From the NCBI GenBank assembly GCA_024509075.1, contig JAKROC010000009.1, positions 1-36,862 on the forward strand: 36,862 nucleotides of DNA. Direction: 5' to 3'. Below the pieces are notes generated by a model. The model was not told the origin of the DNA and did no database searches. It worked only from the letters and a program-made list of their open reading frames with translations. The position numbers and the translations under genes are program-made. Source of the DNA: Endozoicomonas sp. Its GTDB lineage: Bacteria; Pseudomonadota; Gammaproteobacteria; Pseudomonadales; Endozoicomonadaceae. Position 1 is the stretch's first letter. Every line of letters starts with the position of its first letter. Positions 1 through 7,405 of the stretch are shown here, in pieces.

Positions 1-1455
1 AAAAAACAGCACACCGCTGACCACCATCAGAACCAGTTGCCCTTCTTGCCCGGGAAACAGATACATCAAAGGTATGCCCACCAGCAGACCGGCAATCGTA
101 CCCATCACCCGTTGAACAAGCCTCTGTCTGGTAGCGCGGTAGCCCGGCTGACAAACGAACAGCGTCGTTAACATAATCCAGAACCCGCCGGGCTGATTCA
201 TGGCCAGAATCAAACCATAACCAAGGGTCAGGGCAATGGATAAACGCACGGCGTGGCGAAACAGTGAACTGTCCAGACGGCACTCATTGCGGATGCGCAG
301 CAGATGTTCTTTAATGCCTTTCGGGTTGTTGGAATCATCCATTTCCAACTCGTCAGCTGCCTCACATGCCTCACTGTTATCACCGCTGGTTATGGTCAAC
401 TCACCATCCACCAAAGAGGACATAAGCCTGTTAACCGTGGCCAGATTGGTGTGCAGATAGTCCAGCTGCACCAGCCCGGAGTGCCAGCCGGGGTTATTCT
501 GCTGGTGCAGCCAGGCCAACGACTGTTCCAGCTCAGCCAGCACCTCTGAGGAATAACTGTTGTCTGGGTCGCTTTTGCCCATGGTCAGGGAGTGGGCCAT
601 CACCCGACAGGTGTCGGCCTGAGCCAGCAACAATTTTTGCACGCGAAACAGCACATCGCTGCGGGCAAAGCTCGCCGCCAGATCTTGATAGCGATAGTGG
701 GATGAACTGACCCGCTCGTGAATATCTTGGGCCACAAAGTAAATCTGTAAAAAAGCCCGCTCCCGGTCCTGATGCCGCCGAACTCTCTGCAATAACGTCG
801 CCTTGGCCTGGTTCAACGCATTAACCACCTGGGCGTTTTTCCGAGCCTCGGCCAGGCGCAAAGGTTGCGGCTGCATATTGGCCACCGGATCAAACAGACG
901 GCTTTTGCTGTGCAAATAATTGGCTAGCTCAGTAAATATACCCGCCAACGACTGTCGTACGGGACGCTCAGGCCAGAGTATGTACCACACCAGAGACAAA
1001 AGCCCAAACCAGAGCGCCCCAGCCAGCAGTAATGCCGGTTGCACCCAGATTACCGGGCTCTCCCCAGCCCCGATCATGGTGTAAACAGCCAGCAACAAGG
1101 AGGCAAACGATATGCGGCTATAACTTGGCCCCATGGCACCAAGCATGGTGAAGCCAAAAGTCGAACAGAGCAGCCCGGCAGCAAACAACGGCGGGTGAGC
1201 AAACAGCAACTCGATGGAAAATGATGCCACAGCAAAGCAAGCCAATGTGATAATCAGTGCCTTAATCCTGCCCCAGAGCCGATCATCCCCTTCGGCCATG
1301 GCTGAGGCTACAACACCAAGAATCATCGGCGTCATGCTGTCAGTTACACCCAGATGCCAAGCCGGCAGAACCACTCCGACAAGGGCAATGCACACCTTTA
1401 CACTGTAATTTATCTGGTCGTTTGACCAATATTTTTGCCACTGTTGAAATGCCAT
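1..1455 (-). CDS. yccS: YccS-type inner membrane protein (FUSC family), N-terminal part, cut by window edge
   Basis: The reverse strand stays open from an ATG at 1455 to base 1, giving about 485 residues of a family that usually exceeds 700. The protein opens with MAFQQWQKYW, followed by hydrophobic stretches (IALVGVVLPAW, LIITLACFAVASF, LLLAVYTMIG, LLLAGALWFGLL). The motif AEGDDRLWGRIK and the order of segments match E. coli YccS, whose N-terminal membrane bundle is followed by a long helical cytoplasmic region and a second bundle. The open end, LVLMVVSGVLFF, lies in that second bundle, so the rest of the protein is outside the window. The family is annotated as putative efflux or aromatic-acid exporter-like; its substrate is not established. 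The reading frame stays open upstream of the ATG to a stop about 25 codons earlier and no strong Shine-Dalgarno is seen, so the exact start is uncertain. Confidence 0.85.
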   Translation of the reverse strand, partial: MAFQQWQKYWSNDQINYSVKVCIALVGVVLPAWHLGVTDSMTPMILGVVASAMAEGDDRLWGRIKALIITLACFAVASFSIELLFAHPPLFAAGLLCSTFGFTMLGAMGPSYSRISFASLLLAVYTMIGAGESPVIWVQPALLLAGALWFGLLSLVWYILWPERPVRQSLAGIFTELANYLHSKSRLFDPVANMQPQPLRLAEARKNAQVVNALNQAKATLLQRVRRHQDRERAFLQIYFVAQDIHERVSSSHYRYQDLAASFARSDVLFRVQKLLLAQADTCRVMAHSLTMGKSDPDNSYSSEVLAELEQSLAWLHQQNNPGWHSGLVQLDYLHTNLATVNRLMSSLVDGELTITSGDNSEACEAADELEMDDSNNPKGIKEHLLRIRNECRLDSSLFRHAVRLSIALTLGYGLILAMNQPGGFWIMLTTLFVCQPGYRATRQRLVQRVMGTIAGLLVGIPLMYLFPGQEGQLVLMVVSGVLFF

Positions 1456-2042
1456 ACGTAACAGTAGATTCAGTTGTTGAAAACCGTAGAAAAAGACGCA
1501 ATGTTCCCGATCATAACAGAACTGCTACCAATTCATTACCCGACCTCTGCATGCCAGCAAATTATCCCCAACCCTCTTCAGACCCAGTAGCACAGACCGC
1601 AACAAAAAAGACAAAAACACCAAAAAACCAGTATAAAGACGAATTGACACTTCTTGTTCCAGAAAAACATAGTCAGTTAACTCTTTCACAAATCTGACTA
1701 ATCGTTGATCTCTAGTATTGACTGTACATGGGTTTTACGAGAAATCATCGCTGCAACGCCAATCCCGCACGGCTCGGGATTTGCCGGCATGGAGCGGCTG
1801 TTTGCTGTTTGTCCAGACTGGAACCAAGAGATGGCAAAGAATCGAGACGGCAAAGAAGACACTGGGAACCACTAAAGCAAAACAATCGTCTCACAACCGC
1901 CAGGCCGGCTACAAAAATGATGAAAATCGGCACTTTACCCAGTGTGCAGACGCTTACATGAACTGGCAGGGAAGTATGAATCTAATGTTTGACCACTGGT
2001 AAATAAGTCTGTTTCTGATAAGGTTCGCCCCGAACCATAGGC
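1456..2042. other. Non-coding stretch without a recognisable gene
   Basis: Several open frames of 60 to 94 codons exist on both strands, but none has a convincing ribosome-binding site or recognisable composition, and they overlap one another. A short perfect hairpin (GGTTCG, loop CCC, CGAACC) lies at 2022-2036 with no T-tract. The stretch may hold the promoter of the yccS-type gene, but I could not place it confidently. Confidence 0.5.
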
Positions 2043-2234
2043 TATACCCAATGGATTTCATGTTGCTACACGGCGGCAATTGAGCGAAGCCTTTATGCCC
2101 TCGGGTGCCGGGAGCATAGAAATACTATGTGACCGGGGTGACGACTGCATGGATGCAGGAGGTAGGGCAACGCATGGAGCAGTTGCCGAGCGAATGCAGC
2201 CAACACAGTAGCAACTTGAAAGGCGACGGGTATA
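2043..2234. repeat. ERIC-like intergenic palindromic repeat, long copy (192 bp)
   Basis: The element runs from TATACCC at 2043 to GGGTATA at 2234. Its two ends are imperfect inverted repeats: TATACCC, six variable bases, then TTTCATGTTGCTAC at the left; the right end reads the same way on the other strand with TTTCAAGTTGCTAC. The interior contains GGAGCATAG and GACCGGGGTGA, resembling the central ERIC core, and GCAGCCAACA near the right end. It shares both ends and the GGCGGCA / TTGAGCGAAGCC arm with the element at 35112-35239, but carries about 64 extra bases in the middle. Being an ERIC relative is inferred from recall of the ERIC consensus, not from a database comparison. Confidence 0.75.
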
Positions 2235-2242
2235 TAACCTGA

Positions 2243-2271
2243 TTGCCTGCTGCGGTCGACCGCCCAGGCAA
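2243..2271. repeat. Strong near-perfect palindrome upstream of rimK
   Basis: TTGCCTG at 2243-2249 and CAGGCAA at 2265-2271 enclose the perfect palindrome GCGGTCGACCGC, with one unpaired base of asymmetry. The element begins 8 bases after the ERIC-like repeat ends and lies about 160 bases before rimK. There is no T-tract on the plus strand, so it is not a standard intrinsic terminator. It could be an operator, an RNA hairpin or a remnant of a mobile element. Confidence 0.5.
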
Positions 2272-2433
2272 CCGAATCGCCTCAGTGAAGAACAAGATAA
2301 CAGCAAAATTCTGTAGCTAGCTGCCGGTTTATGTATGACCATGAGGTAATGCCAACAAAACAGACGAAAAGCGTTGTCTTATGTTTCGAGTTTTAATCAG
2401 GGCGCACAATAGCCTTACACCAGGAATTACCCA

Positions 2434-3330
2434 ATGCGAATTGCGCTACTCTCCCGTAACGAGCAACTGTATTCATCACGCCGGATCATCGCTGCGGCCG
2501 AGGCCAGGGGGCATCAGGTCGATGTCATTGATATTTTAAGTTGTTACATGAACATCAATGACCAAAACCCCAGCATTCATGTCAAAGGCCGGGAGTTGCC
2601 TCCTTACGATGCGGTGATTCCGCGCATTGGCGCATCCAACACATTTTACGGTACCGCCGTGTTGCGCCAATTCGAGATGATGAACTGTTACTCACTCAAT
2701 GGCTCACTGGCCATTGCCCGCTCCCGTGACAAACTGCGCTCTATGCAACTGTTGTCGCGTAAAGGCATTGGGCTACCGGTAACTGGTTTTGCCAGTGGCC
2801 CAGGAGACATCCCGGACCTGATTGAGATGGTTGGCGGCGCACCGCTGGTGATCAAACTGCTTGAGGGTACCCAGGGCATCGGCGTAGTGCTGGCGGAGAC
2901 CCGCAAAGCGGCCGAGAGCGTCCTGGAAGCATTTATGGGTTTGAAAGCCAATATTATGGTGCAGGAATACATCAAAGAAGCAGGCGGAGCCGATATTCGC
3001 TGCTTTGTCATTGGCGATAAAGTCATTGCCGCCATGAAACGACAGGCACCTGAAGGTGAGTTTCGCTCCAACATTCACCGTGGCGGTAGTGCCAGCCTGG
3101 TTAAGCTGAGCAAAGATGAACGTGCCACTGCTGTTAAAGCGGCCAAAGCCATGGGCTTGCGTGTGGCAGGGGTGGATATTCTGCGCTCTCATCGCGGGCC
3201 GCTGGTGATGGAGGTCAACTCTTCACCAGGGCTTGAAGGGATCGAGCGAGCCACCGCCAATGACGTTGCCGACTGCATCATTGAGTACATTGAAAATAAC
3301 TGTCGCCGATCCAGCCGGGTCAACGGATAA
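2434..3330 (+). CDS. rimK: RimK, ribosomal protein S6 (poly)glutamate ligase
   Basis: This 298-residue protein has the length and layout of RimK: an N-terminal pre-ATP-grasp region ([18 protein letters not shown], then [19 protein letters not shown]) and an ATP-grasp domain from about residue 100. Clear family signatures are [15 protein letters not shown], the [18 protein letters not shown] block, and the magnesium-binding [13 protein letters not shown] near the C terminus. RimK adds glutamate residues to the C terminus of ribosomal protein S6 in an ATP-dependent reaction, modulating the ribosome. The start is ATG at 2434, preceded by AGGAATTA. It is followed 98 bases downstream by a zinc hydrolase of the succinylglutamate desuccinylase/aspartoacylase family, a common partner in marine gammaproteobacteria. 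No RimB-like retropepsin is seen between it and the upstream repeat. Confidence 0.93.
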   Translation: MRIALLSRNEQLYSSRRIIAAAEARGHQVDVIDILSCYMNINDQNPSIHVKGRELPPYDAVIPRIGASNTFYGTAVLRQFEMMNCYSLNGSLAIARSRDKLRSMQLLSRKGIGLPVTGFASGPGDIPDLIEMVGGAPLVIKLLEGTQGIGVVLAETRKAAESVLEAFMGLKANIMVQEYIKEAGGADIRCFVIGDKVIAAMKRQAPEGEFRSNIHRGGSASLVKLSKDERATAVKAAKAMGLRVAGVDILRSHRGPLVMEVNSSPGLEGIERATANDVADCIIEYIENNCRRSSRVNG

Positions 3331-3428
3331 TAACCTCTACACCAACCGCCGTCACTCAAGAAACGCTGTCCGAGTGATGCTTTTCATCCCCTGACTGCAC
3401 AGCTTGAGCTCAGGATTTGGAGATTTCC

Positions 3429-4487
3429 ATGGAAAAAGCGCAACCCTTAGAGCTGTTTGGCCATACTATCGCTCCAGGTACACGACAGCACATTAATATT
3501 CCCGTAGTCAGGCTGTACACCGATACCCCAATCGACCTGCGTATGGACGTGATCCACGGTCGGCAAAAGGGTCCCTGCCTCTTAGTCACAGCGGCCATCC
3601 ACGGCGATGAGCTTAACGGCGTTGAGATTTGCCGGCAGGTGCTGGGCTATAAAAATCTGGCCAGAATCCACGGCACACTGATTGTCATTCCGGTGGTCAA
3701 CCAACTGGGGTTTATCCAGCAAATCCGCTACCTGCCCGATCGCCGTGACTTGAACCGTTGCTTTCCGGGTTCCAGCAAAGGCTCCCTCGGTGGACGATTA
3801 GCGAACCTGATTACTGACGGCATTTTCCCCCACGTTGACTACGCTCTGGACCTGCACACCGGCTCCATTCACAGAACCAATCTGCCCCAGGTCAGAACCG
3901 ACCTGACCAATGAGCCTTGTCTGGCGTTGGCCAGGGCGTTTGGCGCTCCGGTAATTCTGCATGCATCCGTCAGGGACGGCTCATTTCGCCATGCGGCCAA
4001 TGAGTACCACATTCCGGTGCTGGTTTACGAAGCGGGCGAAGCTCTGCGCCTGGAACAAGCCTCGATCAAACTGGGCTTTAAGGGCGTGCTGCGGGTAATG
4101 CGTCATTTAGGCATGTTGCCACCACGCAAACCGGCAAAAACACCCACCATCCTGCCTTGGGAGTGCAACCAGAGCCAGTGGCTGCGCAGCACCAGGGATG
4201 GGCTGGTGCTACTGCACATCAAGCAAGGACATTTGGTTAAGGAGGGCGACACCATGATGACCGTGGTCAACCCGTTTGATGCCAGCGACAGCGAGAGCAT
4301 TGTTGCACCCTATGATGGGGTGGTAATTGGGCTCAGCCAGCTGCCGCTGACCAATGAAGGCGATGCCCTGGTGCACTTGGCCAAGATCAGCAGTACGCTG
4401 GCAGATACCGAGTATGACCAGGACGCCATTGTGGAAGAGCTGGATTTAGGCGTGGCACAACTGCCAGTGCCAGAAATGTTTGATTGA
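3429..4487 (+). CDS. Succinylglutamate desuccinylase/aspartoacylase-family zinc hydrolase
   Basis: The product (352 residues) is an M14-like deacylase. Zinc and catalytic signatures are visible: HGDE at residues 58-61, DRRDLNR around 104-110, DLHTGS around 141-146 (second zinc histidine H143) and the VYEAGE segment near 200, which should supply the catalytic glutamate. After about residue 235 comes a small all-beta region (LLHIKQGHLVKEGDTMM, then IVAPYDGVVIG) resembling the barrel-sandwich domain often found at the C terminus of this subfamily. The substrate is unknown. Adjacency to rimK suggests trimming of glutamate- or N-acyl-amino-acid-type substrates, which is inference. ATG at 3429 was chosen over a TTG four codons earlier because GGAG at 3419-3422 is spaced correctly for the ATG. 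Confidence 0.85.
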   Translation: MEKAQPLELFGHTIAPGTRQHINIPVVRLYTDTPIDLRMDVIHGRQKGPCLLVTAAIHGDELNGVEICRQVLGYKNLARIHGTLIVIPVVNQLGFIQQIRYLPDRRDLNRCFPGSSKGSLGGRLANLITDGIFPHVDYALDLHTGSIHRTNLPQVRTDLTNEPCLALARAFGAPVILHASVRDGSFRHAANEYHIPVLVYEAGEALRLEQASIKLGFKGVLRVMRHLGMLPPRKPAKTPTILPWECNQSQWLRSTRDGLVLLHIKQGHLVKEGDTMMTVVNPFDASDSESIVAPYDGVVIGLSQLPLTNEGDALVHLAKISSTLADTEYDQDAIVEELDLGVAQLPVPEMFD

Positions 4488-4533
4488 GCAAACCTGCGCT
4501 GTGACCAGCCACAGCGTATATGCCCGTCGCCTT

Positions 4534-5367
4534 TTACACAGAAACTGTCGCCTTAATATGGGGATGAGCCTGATAATCCACCAGCTCAAAGTCATCGCCG
4601 GTAAAAGCAAACAGATCGCGCACGGCTGGATTTAACTTCATCTGTGGCCGTGGGAACGGCGCCCTGCCAAGCTGTTCCTCAGCCTGCTCCAGATGATTGG
4701 CGTACAAATGGGCATCGCCCAACGTATGCACAAACTCCCCGGGCTCCAAATCACAAACCTGAGCAATCATCATGGTTAACAGGGCATAAGAAGCGATGTT
4801 AAATGGCACGCCAAGGAAAATATCTGCACTGCGCTGATAAAGCTGGCACGACAACCGACCGTTAAGCACATAGAACTGAAACAGGCAGTGGCACGGTGGC
4901 AGGGCCTGTCGTCCCATGGCCGCGTTTTCTTTTGGTGAGTGAGTCACATCCGGCAGCACGGTCGGGTTCCAGGCACTGATCACCATCCGCCGGGAGTCCG
5001 GGTTTGTCCTGATCTCATTGAGCAGCCACTGGATCTGATCAACCACCTCACCATTGGCCCCTTCCCAACTGCGCCACTGCTTGCCATACACCGGGCCAAG
5101 GTCACCCTCGTCGGTCGCCCACTCATTCCAGATGCGCACACCGTGTTCTTGCAGGTAACCAATATTGGTATCCCCCTTCAGAAACCACAGCAGCTCATGG
5201 ATGATGGAGTTGAGGTGGCACTTTTTCGTGGTCACCAGTGGGAAGCCTTCAGAGAGGTCAAAACGCATCTGGTAACCAAACACACTGTAAGTGCCGGTGC
5301 CAGTGCGGTCTGCTTTGAATGTGCCATCCTCGCGCACATGACGCAGCAGCTTCAGGTATTCTTTCAT
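4534..5367 (-). CDS. thyA: Thymidylate synthase
   Basis: A complete 277-residue ThyA, which converts dUMP to dTMP using methylene-tetrahydrofolate as carbon donor and reductant. Conserved features are the phosphate-binding RTGTGT (residues 21-26), [12 protein letters not shown], the catalytic cysteine in PPCHC (C159), [23 protein letters not shown] and [11 protein letters not shown]. Relative to E. coli ThyA it carries a short insertion, [13 protein letters not shown], just before the active site, as many bacterial homologues do. It is the last gene of a minus-strand set with the TauE-type gene and lgt; lgt ends 34 bases before the thyA start, so co-transcription is likely, and lgt-thyA is a widely conserved pair. 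Confidence 0.97.
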   Translation of the reverse strand: MKEYLKLLRHVREDGTFKADRTGTGTYSVFGYQMRFDLSEGFPLVTTKKCHLNSIIHELLWFLKGDTNIGYLQEHGVRIWNEWATDEGDLGPVYGKQWRSWEGANGEVVDQIQWLLNEIRTNPDSRRMVISAWNPTVLPDVTHSPKENAAMGRQALPPCHCLFQFYVLNGRLSCQLYQRSADIFLGVPFNIASYALLTMMIAQVCDLEPGEFVHTLGDAHLYANHLEQAEEQLGRAPFPRPQMKLNPAVRDLFAFTGDDFELVDYQAHPHIKATVSV

Positions 5368-5401
5368 CGTTGTTTATCCACCAGCCGATATTGGTTACGG
5401 G

Positions 5402-6241
5402 TTACTTTTTCTTTGCTTTCAGCCAGGCGGCATCGTCGCTGTTCATGCCATCGACCAGCGGATAACGGCGGTAGGCCCAGACCATCATGGCAAGGCCAGC
5501 CAGCACCATCGGCACAGACAACAACTGCCCCATAGTCAGCCAGTCAAAGGCGATAAAGCCAAGCTGGACATCAGGCTCACGGACAAATTCCACCGCGATT
5601 CTTGCCAGACCGTAAATCACCAGGAACAGGCCGGAAACCGCCATTCGCGGCCGAGGCTTTGCTGAGTAAAACCAGAGCACCGTGAACAACACCAGGCCTT
5701 CAAAGAAAAACTGATACAGCTGCGACGGGTGTCGTGCCAGCTGGGACGGGTCCGTGGGAAACACCATGGCCCAGGGCACGTCAGTCGCCCTCCCCCACAG
5801 CTCACCACCGATGAAATTGCCAATCCGGCCAAGCCCGAGCCCCAGGGGCACCAGCGGTGCCAGAAAGTCGGTGACCTGAAAAAAGCTTTTACCCAACTTT
5901 CGCCCATAGAGCCACATGGCCACCAGCACACCAATCAGACCGCCGTGGAATGACATGCCGCCATCCCAAATCCGAAACAGCCACAAAGGGTCGCGAAGAA
6001 AGTAATCAAAATGATAAAACAGTACGTAGCCACAACGCCCACCAAGGATCACCCCCACAGCGCCGTAAAACACCAGGTCACTCACCTGCTCCGGGTGCCA
6101 CAAACCGTTGGATGCTCTGGCACGCAGGGAGCCCAGCCAGAGCGCCAAGGCAAAACCTGCCAGATACATCAGGCCATACCAGTGCACCTTCAGCGGCCCC
6201 AGACTGAAAGCAACGGGATCAAACTCAGGGTATGCAATCAC
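5402..6241 (-). CDS. lgt: Prolipoprotein diacylglyceryl transferase
   Basis: Lgt is the inner membrane enzyme that transfers diacylglycerol from phosphatidylglycerol to the lipobox cysteine of prolipoproteins. The sequence shows the family signatures HWYGLMYL near the N terminus, the HGGLIG block (residues 99-104), the Lgt signature [14 protein letters not shown] beginning near 138, and RHPSQLYQ near 170, with several hydrophobic membrane helices between them. The frame extends upstream to 6289, but the GTG at 6241 is preferred. It places the conserved [13 protein letters not shown] where other Lgt proteins start and has GGAAG six bases upstream. This gives 279 residues. It lies between the TauE-type gene (52 bases upstream) and thyA. 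Confidence 0.94.
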   Translation of the reverse strand: MIAYPEFDPVAFSLGPLKVHWYGLMYLAGFALALWLGSLRARASNGLWHPEQVSDLVFYGAVGVILGGRCGYVLFYHFDYFLRDPLWLFRIWDGGMSFHGGLIGVLVAMWLYGRKLGKSFFQVTDFLAPLVPLGLGLGRIGNFIGGELWGRATDVPWAMVFPTDPSQLARHPSQLYQFFFEGLVLFTVLWFYSAKPRPRMAVSGLFLVIYGLARIAVEFVREPDVQLGFIAFDWLTMGQLLSVPMVLAGLAMMVWAYRRYPLVDGMNSDDAAWLKAKKK

Positions 6242-6292
6242 AAACGACTTCCGCTTAACAGAGTATTGGGCAATTGTACCAAGCGCCAATTA

Positions 6293-7096
6293 TCAAAGTA
6301 AAAATTGAATACCAATGCACACCAGGAACACGGCGAACATTTTTTGCAATTTCTCCGTTGGCAGTCCGTGGGCCAAACGGACACCCAGTCGGGCACTGAT
6401 GACACTGGTGAGGACAATGCCGGTGAACGCCGGCCAGTAGACATATCCTGTGGTCAATGCCGGCAAGGCAGGATTGTTTTCACCAAGGAACATATTGGAC
6501 ACAGCACCCATAAAGGCAATGGGCAGGCTACAGGCAGCCGAGGTACCCACCGCCTGCCTCATGGTCAGACTGATATGGCGCAAAAATGGCACCGTCAGGG
6601 TGCCGCCGCCAATGCCAAACATGCCGGAAATCCAGCCAATCATGGTACCGGCAAACACCAATACCGGCTTGGCTGGCACCTTTGCCCCTTCGGCCACCTT
6701 AAAGCCAAACCACATTTTCACCGACATCAGCAGGGCAAATACGCCCAGCAATTTTTGCAGCAGATGCCCACTCAGGTTGACCGCAGTAAACACACCGAGC
6801 AACGCCCCGCCAAGCAACCCCACACTCAACATGGCAAACACGGGCCAGTTAACAGCCACTTTGTCGTTATGCGCCTTGACCGAACTTAACGACGTCACCA
6901 CCATTGTGGCCAGGGATGTTCCCACTGCCATATGGGTGAGCACGTCGGGTGGCAACCCCCAGAATTTGAAACTGAAAATCAGCGCCGGCACGATAATCAG
7001 TCCACCACCAATACCAAACAGCCCGGCCAGTACACCGGCAACAACACCCAACAGCAGATAAACAAGAAACAACATGGCAAGTTCCGTAAATGCCAT
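6293..7096 (-). CDS. TauE/SafE-family (YfcA-like) membrane transporter
   Basis: This 267-residue protein is almost entirely hydrophobic, with about eight predicted membrane segments. It carries the internally duplicated family motif: GLFGIGGGLIIVPAL at about residues 26-39 and GMFGIGGGTLTVPFL at 158-172, each opening one half of the protein. TauE/SafE proteins are proposed exporters of sulfonates, sulfite or other organic anions, but the substrate cannot be told from sequence here. The start is ATG at 7096. It heads the minus-strand set tauE-type, lgt, thyA, the same order found in several Pseudomonas relatives. Confidence 0.88.
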   Translation of the reverse strand: MAFTELAMLFLVYLLLGVVAGVLAGLFGIGGGLIIVPALIFSFKFWGLPPDVLTHMAVGTSLATMVVTSLSSVKAHNDKVAVNWPVFAMLSVGLLGGALLGVFTAVNLSGHLLQKLLGVFALLMSVKMWFGFKVAEGAKVPAKPVLVFAGTMIGWISGMFGIGGGTLTVPFLRHISLTMRQAVGTSAACSLPIAFMGAVSNMFLGENNPALPALTTGYVYWPAFTGIVLTSVISARLGVRLAHGLPTEKLQKMFAVFLVCIGIQFLL

Positions 7097-7219
7097 CGGC
7101 TAACCAATGGCGCAGGGATTGCAGGCAGGAAAACCACGCAAGATTATAAGACAAAAAAAGTACAACCCGCAGTGGAGAAAGCAATTGCCGAAAGAAAACC
7201 ATAGTCTTGTTCCGTTTGA

Positions 7220-7231
7220 CTGGTATACCAG
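7220..7231. promoter_or_regulatory. Perfect 12-base palindrome, possible operator
   Basis: CTGGTATACCAG is a perfect inverted repeat in the 309-base gap between the divergent TauE-type gene and prkA. TGGTATACCA-like half-sites are typical of GntR-family regulators, and TTGAC overlaps its left edge. Binding is an inference, and it is unclear which of the two divergent units would be controlled. The rest of the gap is AT-rich without a clear gene. Confidence 0.35.
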
Positions 7232-7405
7232 ACGACCAGCAAAGGGTATGGACATTCTTGTTCATAGCTCTATAAGATAACAATAAGCGTACTGTCTATT
7301 AATAATTGAGTGTCGTTTGTAAGGAAGTATGAACACCACAACACTAATAACCATAAACAAGTGGTACGCCGAAAAGACTGACAATAAAGGCGAAGGGGAG
7401 AACAG

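Noticed and set aside
1718-2002. Overlapping 77- and 94-codon plus-strand frames in the gap before rimK
   Set aside because: Two overlapping frames of equal quality, no ribosome-binding site and unusual composition; not supported as genes.
2022-2036. Hairpin GGTTCG-CCC-CGAACC as a terminator of the yccS-type gene
   Set aside because: It lies upstream of, not after, that minus-strand gene and lacks a T-tract.
2058-2342. 94-codon minus-strand frame ending ASLNCRRVAT
   Set aside because: Its 3' half is the ERIC-like repeat, and the same C-terminal peptide arises in the second repeat copy; it is a repeat artefact, not a gene.
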